Assembly: GCF_000699445.3 (NCBI RefSeq) | Contig: NC_067196.1 | Span: forward strand, 3,100,001 to 3,164,000 | Origin: Schistosoma haematobium | Lineage: Eukaryota > Platyhelminthes > Trematoda > Strigeidida > Schistosomatidae | Direction: 5' to 3' | Length of the DNA stretch: 64,000 bases | The notes under the pieces: model-generated | What the model was told of the DNA's origin: nothing | Database searches by the model: none | Seen by the model: the letters and a program-made list of their open reading frames with translations, nothing else | Shown here: piece by piece, positions 36,376 through 47,328 of the stretch | How the letters are laid out: every line of letters starts with the position of its first letter | Position numbering within the stretch: position 1 is the stretch's first letter | Translations under genes and position numbers: made by a program

Positions 36376-36890
36376 TTTCAGTTCATACAACGGCACGGAT
36401 TCAGTAGGCCTCGAGTAGCTTCTGCCAACTTGCGTCACTTGTAGTGTAGATGATGTATCTGTCTATTAGACAAAGGACGAGTTTACTGCGCAGCAGTTCG
36501 CTCCGTCCTACTTTGTGTGACACATGGTCGTTAGGAATGCAGAATATTCGTAGGTTACTAATATCGGATCATAGGTTTCTTCGAGGCATTGCTCGTGTAT
36601 TTTGGGATCATCAGGTAAGTAAAACCTGGATTAGGAATAGAGTATTAGGTTGAGATAGAAAATTGATTGATGAGGTCGTAAATCTTCATCCACTGATGTG
36701 GTTGGGACGTGTGTTACGTATGTACAACTACTGCCTACCTCTGCGAACGATGTTTTATGGTGCAAGAGTAAGCTGGAGGTTCGTCAGTGGCGGCCAAACC
36801 AAAATATGGCATCAGCCCATGAAGTTAGTGACAATTGAACTTAGCCATGTTATTAGGTACAGACTACTTCGTTGAGGTCCGCATAATTAT
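36376..36890 (+). pseudogene. RTE-like C-terminal fragment
   Basis: Frames encode RVYCAAVRSVLL-like, DHRFLRGIARVFWDH, DEVVNLHPLMWLGRVLRM and FVSGGQTKIWHQPMK in the order of the C-terminal region after the RT of RTE-like elements. Several stops and shifts; no RT. Confidence 0.65.
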
Positions 36891-37385
36891 CATAACCAAT
36901 GATAAGAAACTTCGAATAAAATGGCCTAAAATCGTTTGCATTGACGCAGGTGCATCCATTGCTTGTCTTCCCCCAAATTCTGAGGTTCGGAATTCCTCAA
37001 AACGTTTTTGTTTTTATTTAATTGGTTCGTATTTTTCTTCAACTATACCTATGATTCCTGATCTTTTCAATTACCGTTCATACTGTTACTATCCCTTCTA
37101 TTCTGGGATTCGGACTGAAAATTTTATCCCTTTGTGCTGATGGAGTATAACAAGTTGAATCGATGCACATACGTACCAGGTTCTATATTGTGACTAACTG
37201 GTTGATAATATTTAGGAAATTCACATATGTGATTAAACAGTTTCACGTTCTCAAAAGTTTGCATACTTTTCATCTTACACAACATGATAATACTGTCATT
37301 ACGAATAAGGGCAACATTATTAATAATCAGAGATGGGAAGTGGCTAGGAGTGGGATCCATGACGCACGAATCTATTTTGACGTGC

Positions 37386-37438
37386 ATTAATTGCCTATTT
37401 TGGACTCGTCAGCTTGATGTGCCTGCATCTCACAGTTG
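37386..37438 (-). ncRNA. Partial hammerhead ribozyme, minus strand
   Basis: On the minus strand: GCAGGCACATCAAG, CTGACGAG, TCCAAAATAGG, then CAATT where the second core box GAAAC should be. It resembles the 5' half of the schistosome hammerhead. Inactive. Confidence 0.5.
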
Positions 37439-37461
37439 ATGATCACTCTGGGACTCAAATC

Positions 37462-37540
37462 TGAGATGCAGGTATATCCAGCTGATGAGTCACAAATAGG
37501 GAGAAACGCGAGTCAAACTGAATTTCACGGCTAGCCACTA
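37462..37540 (+). ncRNA. Degenerate schistosome hammerhead ribozyme
   Basis: Stem I strand GCAGGTATATCCAG, core box CTGATGAG (37482), stem II/loop region TCACAAATAGGGA, core box GAAAC (37503), cleavage triplet GTC (37512-37514) and the returning strand CTGAATTTCACGGC. The order matches the SM-alpha satellite hammerhead. Stem II has two mismatches and stem I one or two, so activity is doubtful. It lies head to head with the partial copy at 37386-37438, forming a near-palindrome. Confidence 0.65.
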
Positions 37541-37824
37541 TCGATCTTTGTTTATAACTGTTCTAATAGTTCGTTTATAGCTTCCATAGAATGGTGATAA
37601 AATAGATCGATTAAAAACTTTGAATAAATCTACTCCGTTTAAAAAACTGAGCTAATATTATGAACAAGATCCATTATTGAATGTCATTTAAATAGCTTAG
37701 AATATGGATAATTTCTTTAAAATGTCTCGCTTTTATTTATTTGAACACATTAATATTAGTACAAAGGGGCACCGAATAAATATACGCCACACGGGTCACT
37801 TGAATTTTGTATGGGATGATACTA

Positions 37825-38190
37825 CCTGGTTGCTGAAACCAAAACAGGTGGTTTTCTTGGGGGTTCACACCAGTAGCCTTCGACCTAAAGGTTTGATCTA
37901 CAAGGCAGTGGACCAACGTAAAGAGATGCAGTCTCATGGTAGCAGGTGGTTTGAGATGAGGATTTTTCATTTCTCCTCGGCGGACTTTTTGTGTCCACCA
38001 TCCTGGTTAAAGCGCCAGACATTATCTTTTCGTGTTGTCAGTTTTGTAATCAACATCCCAATCACTAGAAGGCAGTGAGTAGGGCTTCGCTAGCAGTGGC
38101 TGTATAAAAGCGACCATGTAAAGCATTTCAAGGGGGAGAGTTGACTTGTTTCACCCTTGGCCGTATCAGGGCATTTGGGGGCCAGAAGGA
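37825..38190 (-). repeat. ORF-less RTE-derived repeat, minus strand
   Basis: Read on the minus strand it starts CCCCCAAATGCCCTGATACG and follows the 45.2 and 50.4 kb copies through 'ctcactgccttct', 'tggtggacac', 'gactgcatctc' and 'cactgccttgtag'. The 124-codon plus-strand ORF across it is a chance frame in the repeat. Confidence 0.75.
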
Positions 38191-39016
38191 CCAATTAAAG
38201 AATGTCGTTGAAATAGCTTGGAGTGTGAATAACTTCTTTAAAATATCTCGCTTATTAGTTTATACGACTGATACTTAATATATTGAATTCATTTCAGTAT
38301 GTTAGTTAGTAAATTTAAGTAACTTTCTTTGTACTTTTATTATATCATCACATGGGTCTACATCTGGATTACTGTATTTTAAATTGTGTTTTATAGAACA
38401 CTTATTGACAAAGCAACTGTAATTGTTCTATTAAGTTATAGATGTTTCCATTAAATACATAATTTGTAAGTACTTAGTTTGTCGTCATTACGTTTATAAG
38501 TACAAAATTATATATACAATGATTAATAATAGCACATTTATTTGTTCTACACAAACTGGAGTATGTACTGATGATATTGTTCAGAAGAACAATGACTGTT
38601 CCGCAATCAAACCATCCAGTTCAGAGAATAAAACCTTAATCATCCACATGAGCTACAAATATTCTCCATCCATATCAGTGTAGTTACCATTGAGTTTAGT
38701 AAATGTTTTTTCTCTTCAAGATTCATTCACTCGAACGGACCAGGGTCATCTTATTGACTGAACTGTTTAAATAAAGAAATAAGCAAATCAACAGGTTTTA
38801 AAATAGGCTTTAGAATGATAAAATATTTCGGTTTACAGTTATTCATTTAATTTGTTTGTTCGTTCAATGATCATCCTAGTCCCATAGTAGGATGATACTA
38901 CCGTCCAGTACTTCCGGGTTTTCCATGGTGGTGTCTAGCTTCGATTTGACTCATGAATTCAATTACTAAATTACTACAATCTCGACAAAACCCCCCTATG
39001 GTTTTTTTTGTTTTAG

Positions 39017-39133
39017 GAAACATGAATGGAATAAACATGGTGTTTGTGCAGCAAGTGATGATTCATTTATATTAAATGAATTGGATTATTTCAATGTTTC
39101 ACTTGGGATAAAATTGAAGATGAATTTAATGAG
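39017..39133 (+). CDS. Ribonuclease T2 internal exon
   Basis: An acceptor TTTTTTGTTTTAG is followed by 117 nt and a GTAATA donor. The frame begins after one base and reads KHEWNKHGVCAASDD, the second catalytic box of RNase T2 enzymes (HEWxKHGxC, with the catalytic Glu, Lys and His), followed by YFNVSLGIKLKMNLMR, which fits the helix after it. RNase T2 proteins are secreted or lysosomal endoribonucleases; in schistosomes the egg protein omega-1 is a member, and a housekeeping T2 gene also exists. I cannot tell which this is. No first catalytic box (HGLWP) was found in the 8 kb upstream, nor a clear next exon, so it is either part of a long-intron gene or an orphan exon. Confidence 0.6.
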
Positions 39134-39222
39134 GTAATATCTTACGTCAACATTATTGGGTTTTTTTTGTATATCAACGTTTGGTGTACAATCATTATTT
39201 TTTTTGTTAATGTATATGACTA

Positions 39223-39265
39223 GATGATGATGATTATGATGATGATGAGGAGGAGGAGGAGGAGA
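39223..39265. repeat. GAT/GAG microsatellite
   Basis: Runs of (GAT)n interrupted once, passing into (GAG)n. Confidence 0.9.
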
Positions 39266-40730
39266 CTACTGGTCGAAGTCCGCTTTATGGCTCGCTAACG
39301 AACTGCCGAATAATGATCCATGAATATGAATTCTTCATTTGATCTCATCTATTCTACATAAGCTGATCCATTTTGGGCGACGGAGGTAATAAAAGCCAAA
39401 TACAAATTAACTTGAACGAATTTGTTTCAAATACTCGTTTACTCAGGCAGACGTGAAGATGAGAGATGGAGAAGGTCGACTCCCCAACCTCATGAGTAAT
39501 AGGTGAAGAAGATACAAGTATACGGACAGATGCTCACTAGAATGGATGATCAAGGTTGCAAGTGAGTAGTTGGCTAGAGCAAACACACGGCTGATAGGAC
39601 AGATAGGAGGATTGGAATAATTCATCTGTTTCAAATTTGAAAAATGACATATAAGAGTCCTGCCTGTTGACTCCAGAACACTAGTCCAAGACTCCGCGAC
39701 ATCATTTGTTTCAAACATACTGGGTTTATATATAAACCAAACAGAATGCATCACACCCTAGAATAGAAAGTAACATATGTACAAGATTTAGCCAAAAGTG
39801 GCTTTGGATGTGGAAGACTGTAAATCGTAGACTTGGAATAACTCATGAACAGTGAATCGTTTAACAATAGTTTATGGGTCAAAATAAAGCTTCTAATAAG
39901 AGGAACATGAATATGACTAGTTCAATTACAATAAAAATAGATGTATAGTATTAGTCTAGAAATAGATTCCAGCAGTTACCATTCATTATTCTCATCGGGA
40001 TATAACATAACGTTTTCTGTTACCCTTAATACTATTCTCGTCACTTATTATGTGTTATAGGAATGTCTGCTAAGAGCATTTAGCATAATGATTTTCGGTT
40101 GAAATATGTTCCACAATCCAAACGATTTTCTTATCTGATCTTCAAGTGTTTTGTGTATGCTGTGCTTTAAATGTACTGAAACTCTTCCCTCCGTTTGACG
40201 ACTGCGACAGCTTCGACTTCACGCTTCGTTAAATACTACTTACAAGAAATCTTGTGAGTAGTGTCTACCACACTACTACTGTTCTTACCAGTGCTTTAAT
40301 ATTCATCTTGTTAATTTCCCCCAGGTTCTACTTTATTTATGATTGACTGATTAACTGACTGAGTCAAATCATATAGAATCATTGATTTGGACATTCTTGT
40401 TTATCGCCAATGAAGAATGATTATATCTACTTGTAAATATCATCGCTGTTAAAAATAAATGACAGTGTGATATGGTTTATCAGATTAGGAACATTTACAA
40501 AAAGGTGTATGAAACATTCACTATCATTCAACAAGATTAATTATGTTATGATGAATTGTATGAGGTAAATACCATATATTGTATGTTGTCTTCATATGAT
40601 AAAAATAATCTGAAGTGTTTATATCCTTATTAGATAACATGATTAAAAGATTTTTAGGGGACAATTTATATGATTTATAACTGTTTAATTGTCATTCATA
40701 TTAAGGTTAATGGATCTTCAAAATATCTTT
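39266..40730. other. No recognised gene
   Basis: Nothing recognised. The 103-codon minus-strand ORF at 39443-39754 has no motif or conserved copy. Confidence 0.4.
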
Positions 40731-40734
40731 TATG

Positions 40735-41330
40735 TTAAGTTGGTTGTTTGAATTGAAATTCCTGTTGAGGATCAGATGCAGACGTAAAGTCGAGGATTGG
40801 CAAAGCAAGGGCCGCATTCCTACGATTGACGAACACATAGAACTCAAAACGACTTTCAACCAATATCAAATTCAGAATTTCCAACACGAACGTCAAGGCA
40901 GTTCTACTGTATGGAGCTGGAACTTGGAGAGCTACTATAACCATTATCAAGAAGGTACAAGTATTTATAAATAGCTGTCTACGCAAGATACTCAACATGC
41001 ACTGGTCGGATACCATCAGCTGCATCCTTCTGTGGAAGCGAACAAACCAGCTTCCAGCTGAAGAAGAAAAAAACGATCGAAGTGGATGGGACATGCATTA
41101 CGGAAATCATCAAACTGCATGACGATGCATGCCCTTAACATGGATTCCTGATGGAAAGCGTAAAAGAGGAAGGCCAAAGATTATATTACGTCGGGAAATA
41201 TAAGCAGATGTGAAAAGGATGAATAGCAACTAGGAAGAACTGCCCAGAACAGGGTTGGATGGAGAATGCTGTTGAGAGCGGACTGTGCTCCTTCACGAGG
41301 AGTGACAGGCATAAGTAAGTAAGTACGTCT
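40735..41330 (+). pseudogene. SR2/RTE-type 3' fragment
   Basis: Frames encode EDWQSKGRIPTIDEHIELK, then the 'tactcaacatgcactgg', 'KWMGHALRKSSN' and 'RKRKAKDYI'-like C-terminal pieces, ending at 'gactgtgctccttcacgagg'. It corresponds to the same region as 59.97-60.25 kb on the other strand (ADWRSKNSISTIEEHLLLK). Several stops; 5' truncated as is usual for non-LTR elements. Confidence 0.7.
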
Positions 41331-41999
41331 GTTACTCTCAATGGAGCATGGGTCACCGGCAAGTATATATGGGATGTTTAAATACAGCACTATAGGAGGA
41401 AGGAAATCAGTATTGATTCAAGATGAATTGTTTTTTGTTTTTGTTTTACATTAATTTACTCAGTACGAATGCTGTTCATGTACTTTCAATGCAGTTGTCG
41501 TAGACGATTTGTGTTCACTGATGATATCTTCGTTACTAAGTCATAATTATTGTAATCGACTCATTATAATTAATCATTTTAAGTATATTTTAAATTCTAT
41601 TGGATCTTGGTTAGCAAGCATCTATATAACAACTGAACTTTTCACTCTAGTTAAAGTAGGAGAGAAGGAGAGGATAGTAAATAGTCTTGTTATAGTTGTA
41701 AAATCGTAGTTTAGTGCATGTGGACATCGATTTTTCACGTTGCTAGTTTTTTTTTATAGCTTGCTCCACTTATAAGGATTATATTATCCAATTGATTCTG
41801 TTATGTTTTATTACGGGATCTTATTAATCGATGAATATACTTTTACATGAGAGTTGTGCTCTGGGTAATTTTACTACTTATTGGTGAATAAGATCTTCTG
41901 GGCAAAGTATGAATTCTTTTCTCAACTGATGAACAGAGAGAAAGGTTATGAGATGCAGTTAGAATTGGTGATAATTAGTTTTGTGTATTGGCTGGGGCT

Positions 42000-42370
42000 A
42001 TGTCAAACCCACATGGGTTATTCTATCTTCCTGACAGACTAATTTATTCGTTCGTCTTGAGCCGCTTTTTAACCTTGTGCCTGTTCTAATATGAGTGTGT
42101 TTATTAATCCCTTACTCTACTCACCACATATCTGTAACATATTTTTGTCTGACTATAAATATTGTGTCACGCTTGGTTGAATATTGTTGGCTCACTCTCC
42201 TTCTCCACTGCGCGTCATTTTATTTCAATTCGCTTCCTTCACTGCGTCTCCCTGATTGTCTGTTCAGATCAACGATTGTACGAAATGTGCGTATTCGAAA
42301 TTCATCGCCGTATTTGACTTACCTAATTCTGTTATTCACTAACACGAGTTAAGTCGATGATTGTATACGA
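42000..42370 (+). repeat. Possible solo LTR
   Basis: Starts TGTCAAACCC, has TATAAAT at about 42155 and a C/T-rich run like a U3-R-U5. No second copy in the window and no target duplication proved, so only a suggestion. The 85-codon ORF inside is not called. Confidence 0.3.
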
Positions 42371-42693
42371 AGGTAACCAGGATGTATATTTAGAAACCAA
42401 TCATCATGCGATTTAATTGGAGTCGGATAATAGTTCACTAAAGTTTACTTTGCTGGGATTACAACTGCGTTGTCTATCTTTCAGCATCGTTATTTTGTAC
42501 AAGTTTCATTAGTAAGCTTGATACTAGATGATTCCTACACACTTTGAAATTCAAGAGGCTATATAAATCACGTTATTCTTTCACAATTATTACATTGTAA
42601 TTTATAAGCTAGCAAAAATCTTGTCAAGAGTAAATCGGTAAAAGTAACATGTCTTGTTTGGTGTTACCGATTTACGCTTAACAAAACATAGCT

Positions 42694-43060
42694 TCCAAAT
42701 GTCTGAGGGTGAAAAGAGTCGGCCCTCCTCCAAATGCTCTCATATGGTCATGCATATACAACCATTGCCAGGGATGTCCTACGCACTGCCTTCTCGTGAC
42801 GGTAGTGTTGTTTTTGGAATTGAGAGGACGATAAGCGAATGTCTAGCACTTTAACAAGGTTTGTGGAAATGGGGGATCCGGCTAGGGGATTTGGAAAACC
42901 CAGAACCGAACCAATGATGCACATAGGCTCAAGTATCCTGAAGGAATAAATGGCGTATGAATCTATTGTTGACGACCGGCTACCATGAGAGTGGATCTCC
43001 TGACTAAGGAGGATCATCAAAGGAAATATGGGATACTTCAGTCACACATATCTTGTTAAA
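42694..43060 (+). repeat. ORF-less RTE-derived repeat
   Basis: Follows the family through 'gtcggccctcctccaaatgc', 'gccagggatgtcct', 'gccttctcgtgacgg', 'ttgagaggacg' and 'tggatctcctgac'. It ends with 'cagtcacacatatcttg' where longer copies have the 'cacacacaaatcaag' box; the 3' tail is missing. Confidence 0.75.
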
Positions 43061-43905
43061 GTAGTTTCAGCGTATTTAGAGGAGAAGAAGTCGCTTCAGA
43101 TTATCACTATTTTGACAGTGACGGGATTCCAGTGTGAATATAACCAATGCTTAGTGCAATGCCGAGATGAATCATATTACTTGTTTAACTTGTTCGTCTC
43201 TGTATTCTATTTTCCAACAACTGATGCAGTTTCAAGTTACTTAGTTTCTCAACATCAGAGACTCCAACCGACTGACCATACTGCCCCAACTTTGCACAAT
43301 CATGTCATACCGCCTCACTGTACAAAGTTTAAGTTTCCGTATAAGTATCACAAACACGGCATACGTTTTCAATAATATACAATGACTACTGGTTTCTTGA
43401 CAATATGATGTTTGAATAAGGAGATTAGCCTTTACAATTTCAAAGAGTAGTGTTTTAATTCTCTCTTACTACAACTCAGCTATTCCTGTTGCCTAATATT
43501 CTTGAACGCCAATTCACCGGACAAGTCTACAAATCAGAACACAGTTGGACAGGAAAGAGATTATATTCCAATAACAAGGTTAGATAGAAGTAATGAGCAC
43601 AGTAGAGAAAACGTTAGTGTACTTATTGTTTTAACATGAGAAGATCATAGAGTGTTCTCCAAGTATCGACTAGCGCTGATTGGATAAGAATTAGCCGAAG
43701 CAATCGTGCACTAAGCATGATTTCATACAATTTATGTCCTGCTAACAGGGTAGTCAGACTAGCGGAGGTATACTCACTAGTAGTTTCATAGTCTTGTCAG
43801 TGTAAAACTGTATTATGAAATGTACAACTTCAAATTATAAACTTTTCCTGTTAATTTATTCATGGAATATTTGTTAAAATAAAATAGTATTTCTTTTATC
43901 CATCT
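43061..43905. other. No recognised gene
   Basis: Expected to hold an upstream RPB9 exon, but I found no zinc-ribbon coding motif (CxxC...CxxC) with splice sites. Confidence 0.4.
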
Positions 43906-43909
43906 AAAG

Positions 43910-44099
43910 TGAATTGGCTTTAATTGTACCGGATGTTGTTCATGATCCAACACTGCCTCGAACAGAAGATCATATATGTCGTCGATGCGGTAAACAAGAA
44001 GCTGTATTTTTTCAATCACAGACATTGAAAGCGGAAGAAAACATGCGTTTATATTATGTTTGTACCAACGTTGAATGTTTACATAAATGGACTGAATAG
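43910..44099 (+). CDS. RPB9: RNA polymerase II subunit RPB9, C-terminal exon
   Basis: An acceptor (TTTATCCATCTAAAG) precedes a frame starting with the last base of a codon, then [20 protein letters not shown] and the TFIIS-like zinc ribbon C-x2-C (ICRRCGK) and C-x4-C (YVCTNVEC), closing with LHKWTE and TAG. The QEAVFFQS and MRLYYVCT stretches are hallmarks of RPB9. The subunit sits in the jaw of RNA polymerase II and helps fidelity and transcript cleavage. Only the last 62 residues are here; the N-terminal ribbon must lie in upstream exons that I could not find, possibly far away given schistosome intron sizes. No damage is visible. Confidence 0.88.
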
Positions 44100-45224
44100 A
44101 TATTGTACATATATATGCTATGAAAGGAAGTCCTGAATAAGAACTAAACTTGTAAAATAAGTATTACGAAAGTTTTGAATTTGAGTCATTTACATAGAAC
44201 TTTACTTATGTTCTTATTGATGGTCACCTACCTAACACGGGAGATTCTCAATTTATTGACGTATTTTGATATGATGATGAAGAGAACCAATTGTTTTAAG
44301 CACAGTTGGCTCTTAAATCGATCGTTATCTCTAACCGCCTCTTTACATCTCGACATAATGCAAGCGATGTAGCGCCACCTAGACTAATTAGCCACATTTC
44401 AAATTTGCCGATAGGATTCGATTAACACGAAGAAGGACTTGAAAAACATGGCATTAGTCACTATCTAATGATCATTCAATTGTAAAAATCGTGTTATCAT
44501 TGAGAAAACTGTACGCATGAAGTAGTTTATGCGTCAATGGTGTGTTTTTTATTCTAACATTAATTTCTTACCATGTTCATCAATTCGAAATTCAACCAAT
44601 GTCAGAACTGATCTTTTAGTGTATAAGATGAAAGATGGTAGTCATCTTTCGGTGGTGCCAACATGGTTTGTGTAGGGTAGGTTCTAGATAATCTACTTGA
44701 CATAAGCGTAGAATACTTACCAATTACTAACTGTTATCCTCAACACAAATTTCAAGGGGAAACTTATAACAATTACAAATTTATTCTTGTATAATCAATG
44801 ATGGGTTTCTCACTCTCTGTTACATTGAAGGCATTTCATCGTGACACAAGACAATAGTTCCAAAGTAATATCAACTGTTTTCACAGTACTCATTTGAAAA
44901 GAAATTTATCAATCAATTTAGATGTTTTCTAGAATTCTGATATGCTTGGAAAGGTACGAAAATATCAGTTATTGGACGTTTCATTCCATTATAAACATCG
45001 TGCCAGTTAGTTTGGATGGAAATTAATAGAATTTCACAACTCAGTAATACATACGTTTATTTTGAGATAATCTTGATCACATAAGAATGTTTCGTAAAAA
45101 GAATATTAGAACGTAACACGATAATGATGGATAAGATACTAGTGTTTACCGTAAACAAGTAATAATTCAGAAACTTTAATGAGCAAGTTTACGGTTGAAT
45201 ACTCGTATGCTTATTTAACTCTTA
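44100..45224. other. RPB9 3' flank, otherwise no recognised gene
   Basis: AT-rich; nothing further recognised. Confidence 0.4.
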
Positions 45225-45755
45225 AATGCCCCTAAGTGACCTGGTACGGCCGCGACTAGGAAGAATCAGCTCTTCGTCTCGAAATGCTCTCAAGTTTTCA
45301 TGTCCATACAACCACTGCCAGGGAAGTCTTACACACTGCCTTCTCGTGTTGGGGATGTTGTTTACGAAATTAGGAAGACGAAAATCGAAAGTTCATCGCT
45401 TTAACCAAGTTGGTGGGCACGAAGAGTGCACCTGAGGAAGTTGGACAACTCTGATTCTGAAACAGTGGTGCACATGGGTTGGCTTCAGTGTCCTGAAGGA
45501 GAGAATGGTGCAAGAATCAGTCGTTGGTCACTAGTTACTATGGAACTGCATCTCCCAGTGTTGCTCCACTTGCTTGATGAATAAACCTTAAGGTGGAAGA
45601 CTCCGAGTGTAGCCCTTTAAGAAAATTACATGCTTCGGTCTGGGTACCTGTGCAGTATCATAGCGCACACACAAATCAAGTTACGTTTGTGGCGCATATG
45701 TATTCGGTACCTCTTTTCACCAATATGTATGTGTTTAAATAATAATAATAATGAA
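45225..45755 (+). repeat. ORF-less RTE-derived repeat, near complete
   Basis: Has the 5' box (gacctggtacggccgc), the middle boxes, then 'cacacacaaatcaag' directly joined to the 3' tail 'gtggcgcatatgtattcgg' and 'gtgtttaaataataataa'. In the long element at 21.5-25.0 kb the same two ends are 3 kb apart. The 69-codon ORF at its start is not a gene. Confidence 0.8.
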
Positions 45756-45939
45756 TAATATTAGCTGCTTACCACCACTCATATGCTTACAGTGTAATAT
45801 TGAGCTATGATACGATGTGAAATAATTTACAATGATAACGGAAGACAATTACAATCACTTTTTCACAGTCGTCTGCTGGTTCACATGGTTTTAAGGACCA
45901 GTCTACATGTAGTTAGCTAACCGAACATGCTGGTGGAGT

Positions 45940-46460
45940 CATTATTATCTATGATTTCATCAGTTTTACACAAAATCATCTGCTGGTGTTTAGGACCAGT
46001 CTGCAAGAAGTTAGCTACCTACAGTCTGAAGGCTAGTTTTGAGTTTTCACAAAGGCTTGAAAGCTAAAATTTTCCTGATATACTCATGGTATCTTTCGAC
46101 GTCACTACTCTCTTTATAATGATCATTATGGAATAAACAACCGGAATCGTATGTCAATATTCTGTACTCTTCATTTCCCAATTAATAATTCTGAGCAGCT
46201 GCCATTCTTGGGTACCAAAAGTAAACACTCGGTTCAACAATTTACTATACGGTCAAGTTGATAGAGTCTCCATGGGTAGGGCCGTGGACCCGATTCCGAC
46301 TGATATATTTATGAAGAATTTGAGTTAGATAAAGCTTAAGCATGCAATTGATGGAACTACACATTACTATAGATTAATGGATGACATATTTCTTATCCGC
46401 AAAGAGCAGTTGCATACTGTGTCCACTCAATCTGTTTAACTTAGCAGACAATCAATAAAT
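45940..46460 (+). pseudogene. Penelope-like element RT relic
   Basis: Broken frames contain MVSFDVTTLF (motif A of Penelope-like RT), MGRAVDPIPTDIFM (motif B, usually MGSP...LADIFM) and YRLMDDIFLI (motif C, usually YxRYVDDIF), in order. Multiple stops; no GIY-YIG endonuclease seen. Confidence 0.65.
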
Positions 46461-46880
46461 AGTACAGTTGTACTTTTATTTACACAATTTCTCAAGATTT
46501 TATCACTAACAATCTAATGCAACTTACAAGTCTAAACTAATGCATTGGGGAATTTCCGTAGATGGAAATGATTAATATCCATTTAACCTAATGAGAACAC
46601 GTACCACTTTACAGGTTGAAAATAGATTCGATACCTGAAGTTGGTGTTTTCTAAATTTGATGAAAACTTGTGACATTAAATGTATGAGTTGAATTCAATA
46701 AACATGTAAGTGGAATGAACAAGGACTCGTTCAATGAATGCACATAGACAACGGTTTAGTAGTTCGTCTAAAATAATTCAGCTTTTAATCGCTCTGCTAA
46801 TCTGGATAAAAGTCTTGTAACGAGAATCCGCCTAGCGAAGACATTTATTTAGTGAAGAGTTTAGTGAGAGTTCGCAACCG

Positions 46881-46886
46881 TTTATT
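46881..46886 (-). terminator. Polyadenylation signal of the cathepsin B gene
   Basis: AATAAA on the minus strand, about 125 nt after the stop codon. Confidence 0.6.
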
Positions 46887-47008
46887 TATAATATAAAATG
46901 AATGAAAAGATAATATGAATAGGGGACGTTTCTCAGAAGTATTCAGTATACATTTGTAATGACTTCACTCTAAGTAACATTTTATGATAATGTTTAAAGA
47001 TTGTGTAA

Positions 47009-47328
47009 TTAGTTAATCCGACCAGCTATTACGTAGGATTCTATGTCACACTCATTATGACCACGTAGTATTCTGAAATATCCATTTTCACCCCAATCTT
47101 CATTCCACGAATTCGCTATCAACCAATAAGGAGTGTTTTTTTCCACACCCCATCCGATTATACGTATGGCATGTCCACCAACTGCTTCCCCAGTAATATG
47201 CTTATAGATCCCAGATTTGTAATTTAGAAAATCTTCGTAAACGTTGAAGGCTGATTCTACTGGTCCATACTTCATGATTTCCTTTTGAATAGACAATTCA
47301 TTATCAGCAACATTGTAGGACAATTTAC
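47009..47328 (-). CDS. Cathepsin B-like exon 4
   Basis: Acceptor ...CTGTTAG; starts in phase 1 (GKLSYNV after joining) and ends VIAGRIN and TAA. Carries [11 protein letters not shown] (His287) and [11 protein letters not shown] (Asn307). Confidence 0.92.

Noticed and set aside
37704..38078. 124-codon plus-strand ORF
   Set aside because: It runs antisense through an ORF-less RTE-derived repeat that has other frames in the other copies.
38880..39000. Conserved-looking stretch before the RNase T2 exon
   Set aside because: It has a repeat-like feel (a short inverted 'catcctagt/actaggatg'-type box), but no second copy in this window supports a call.
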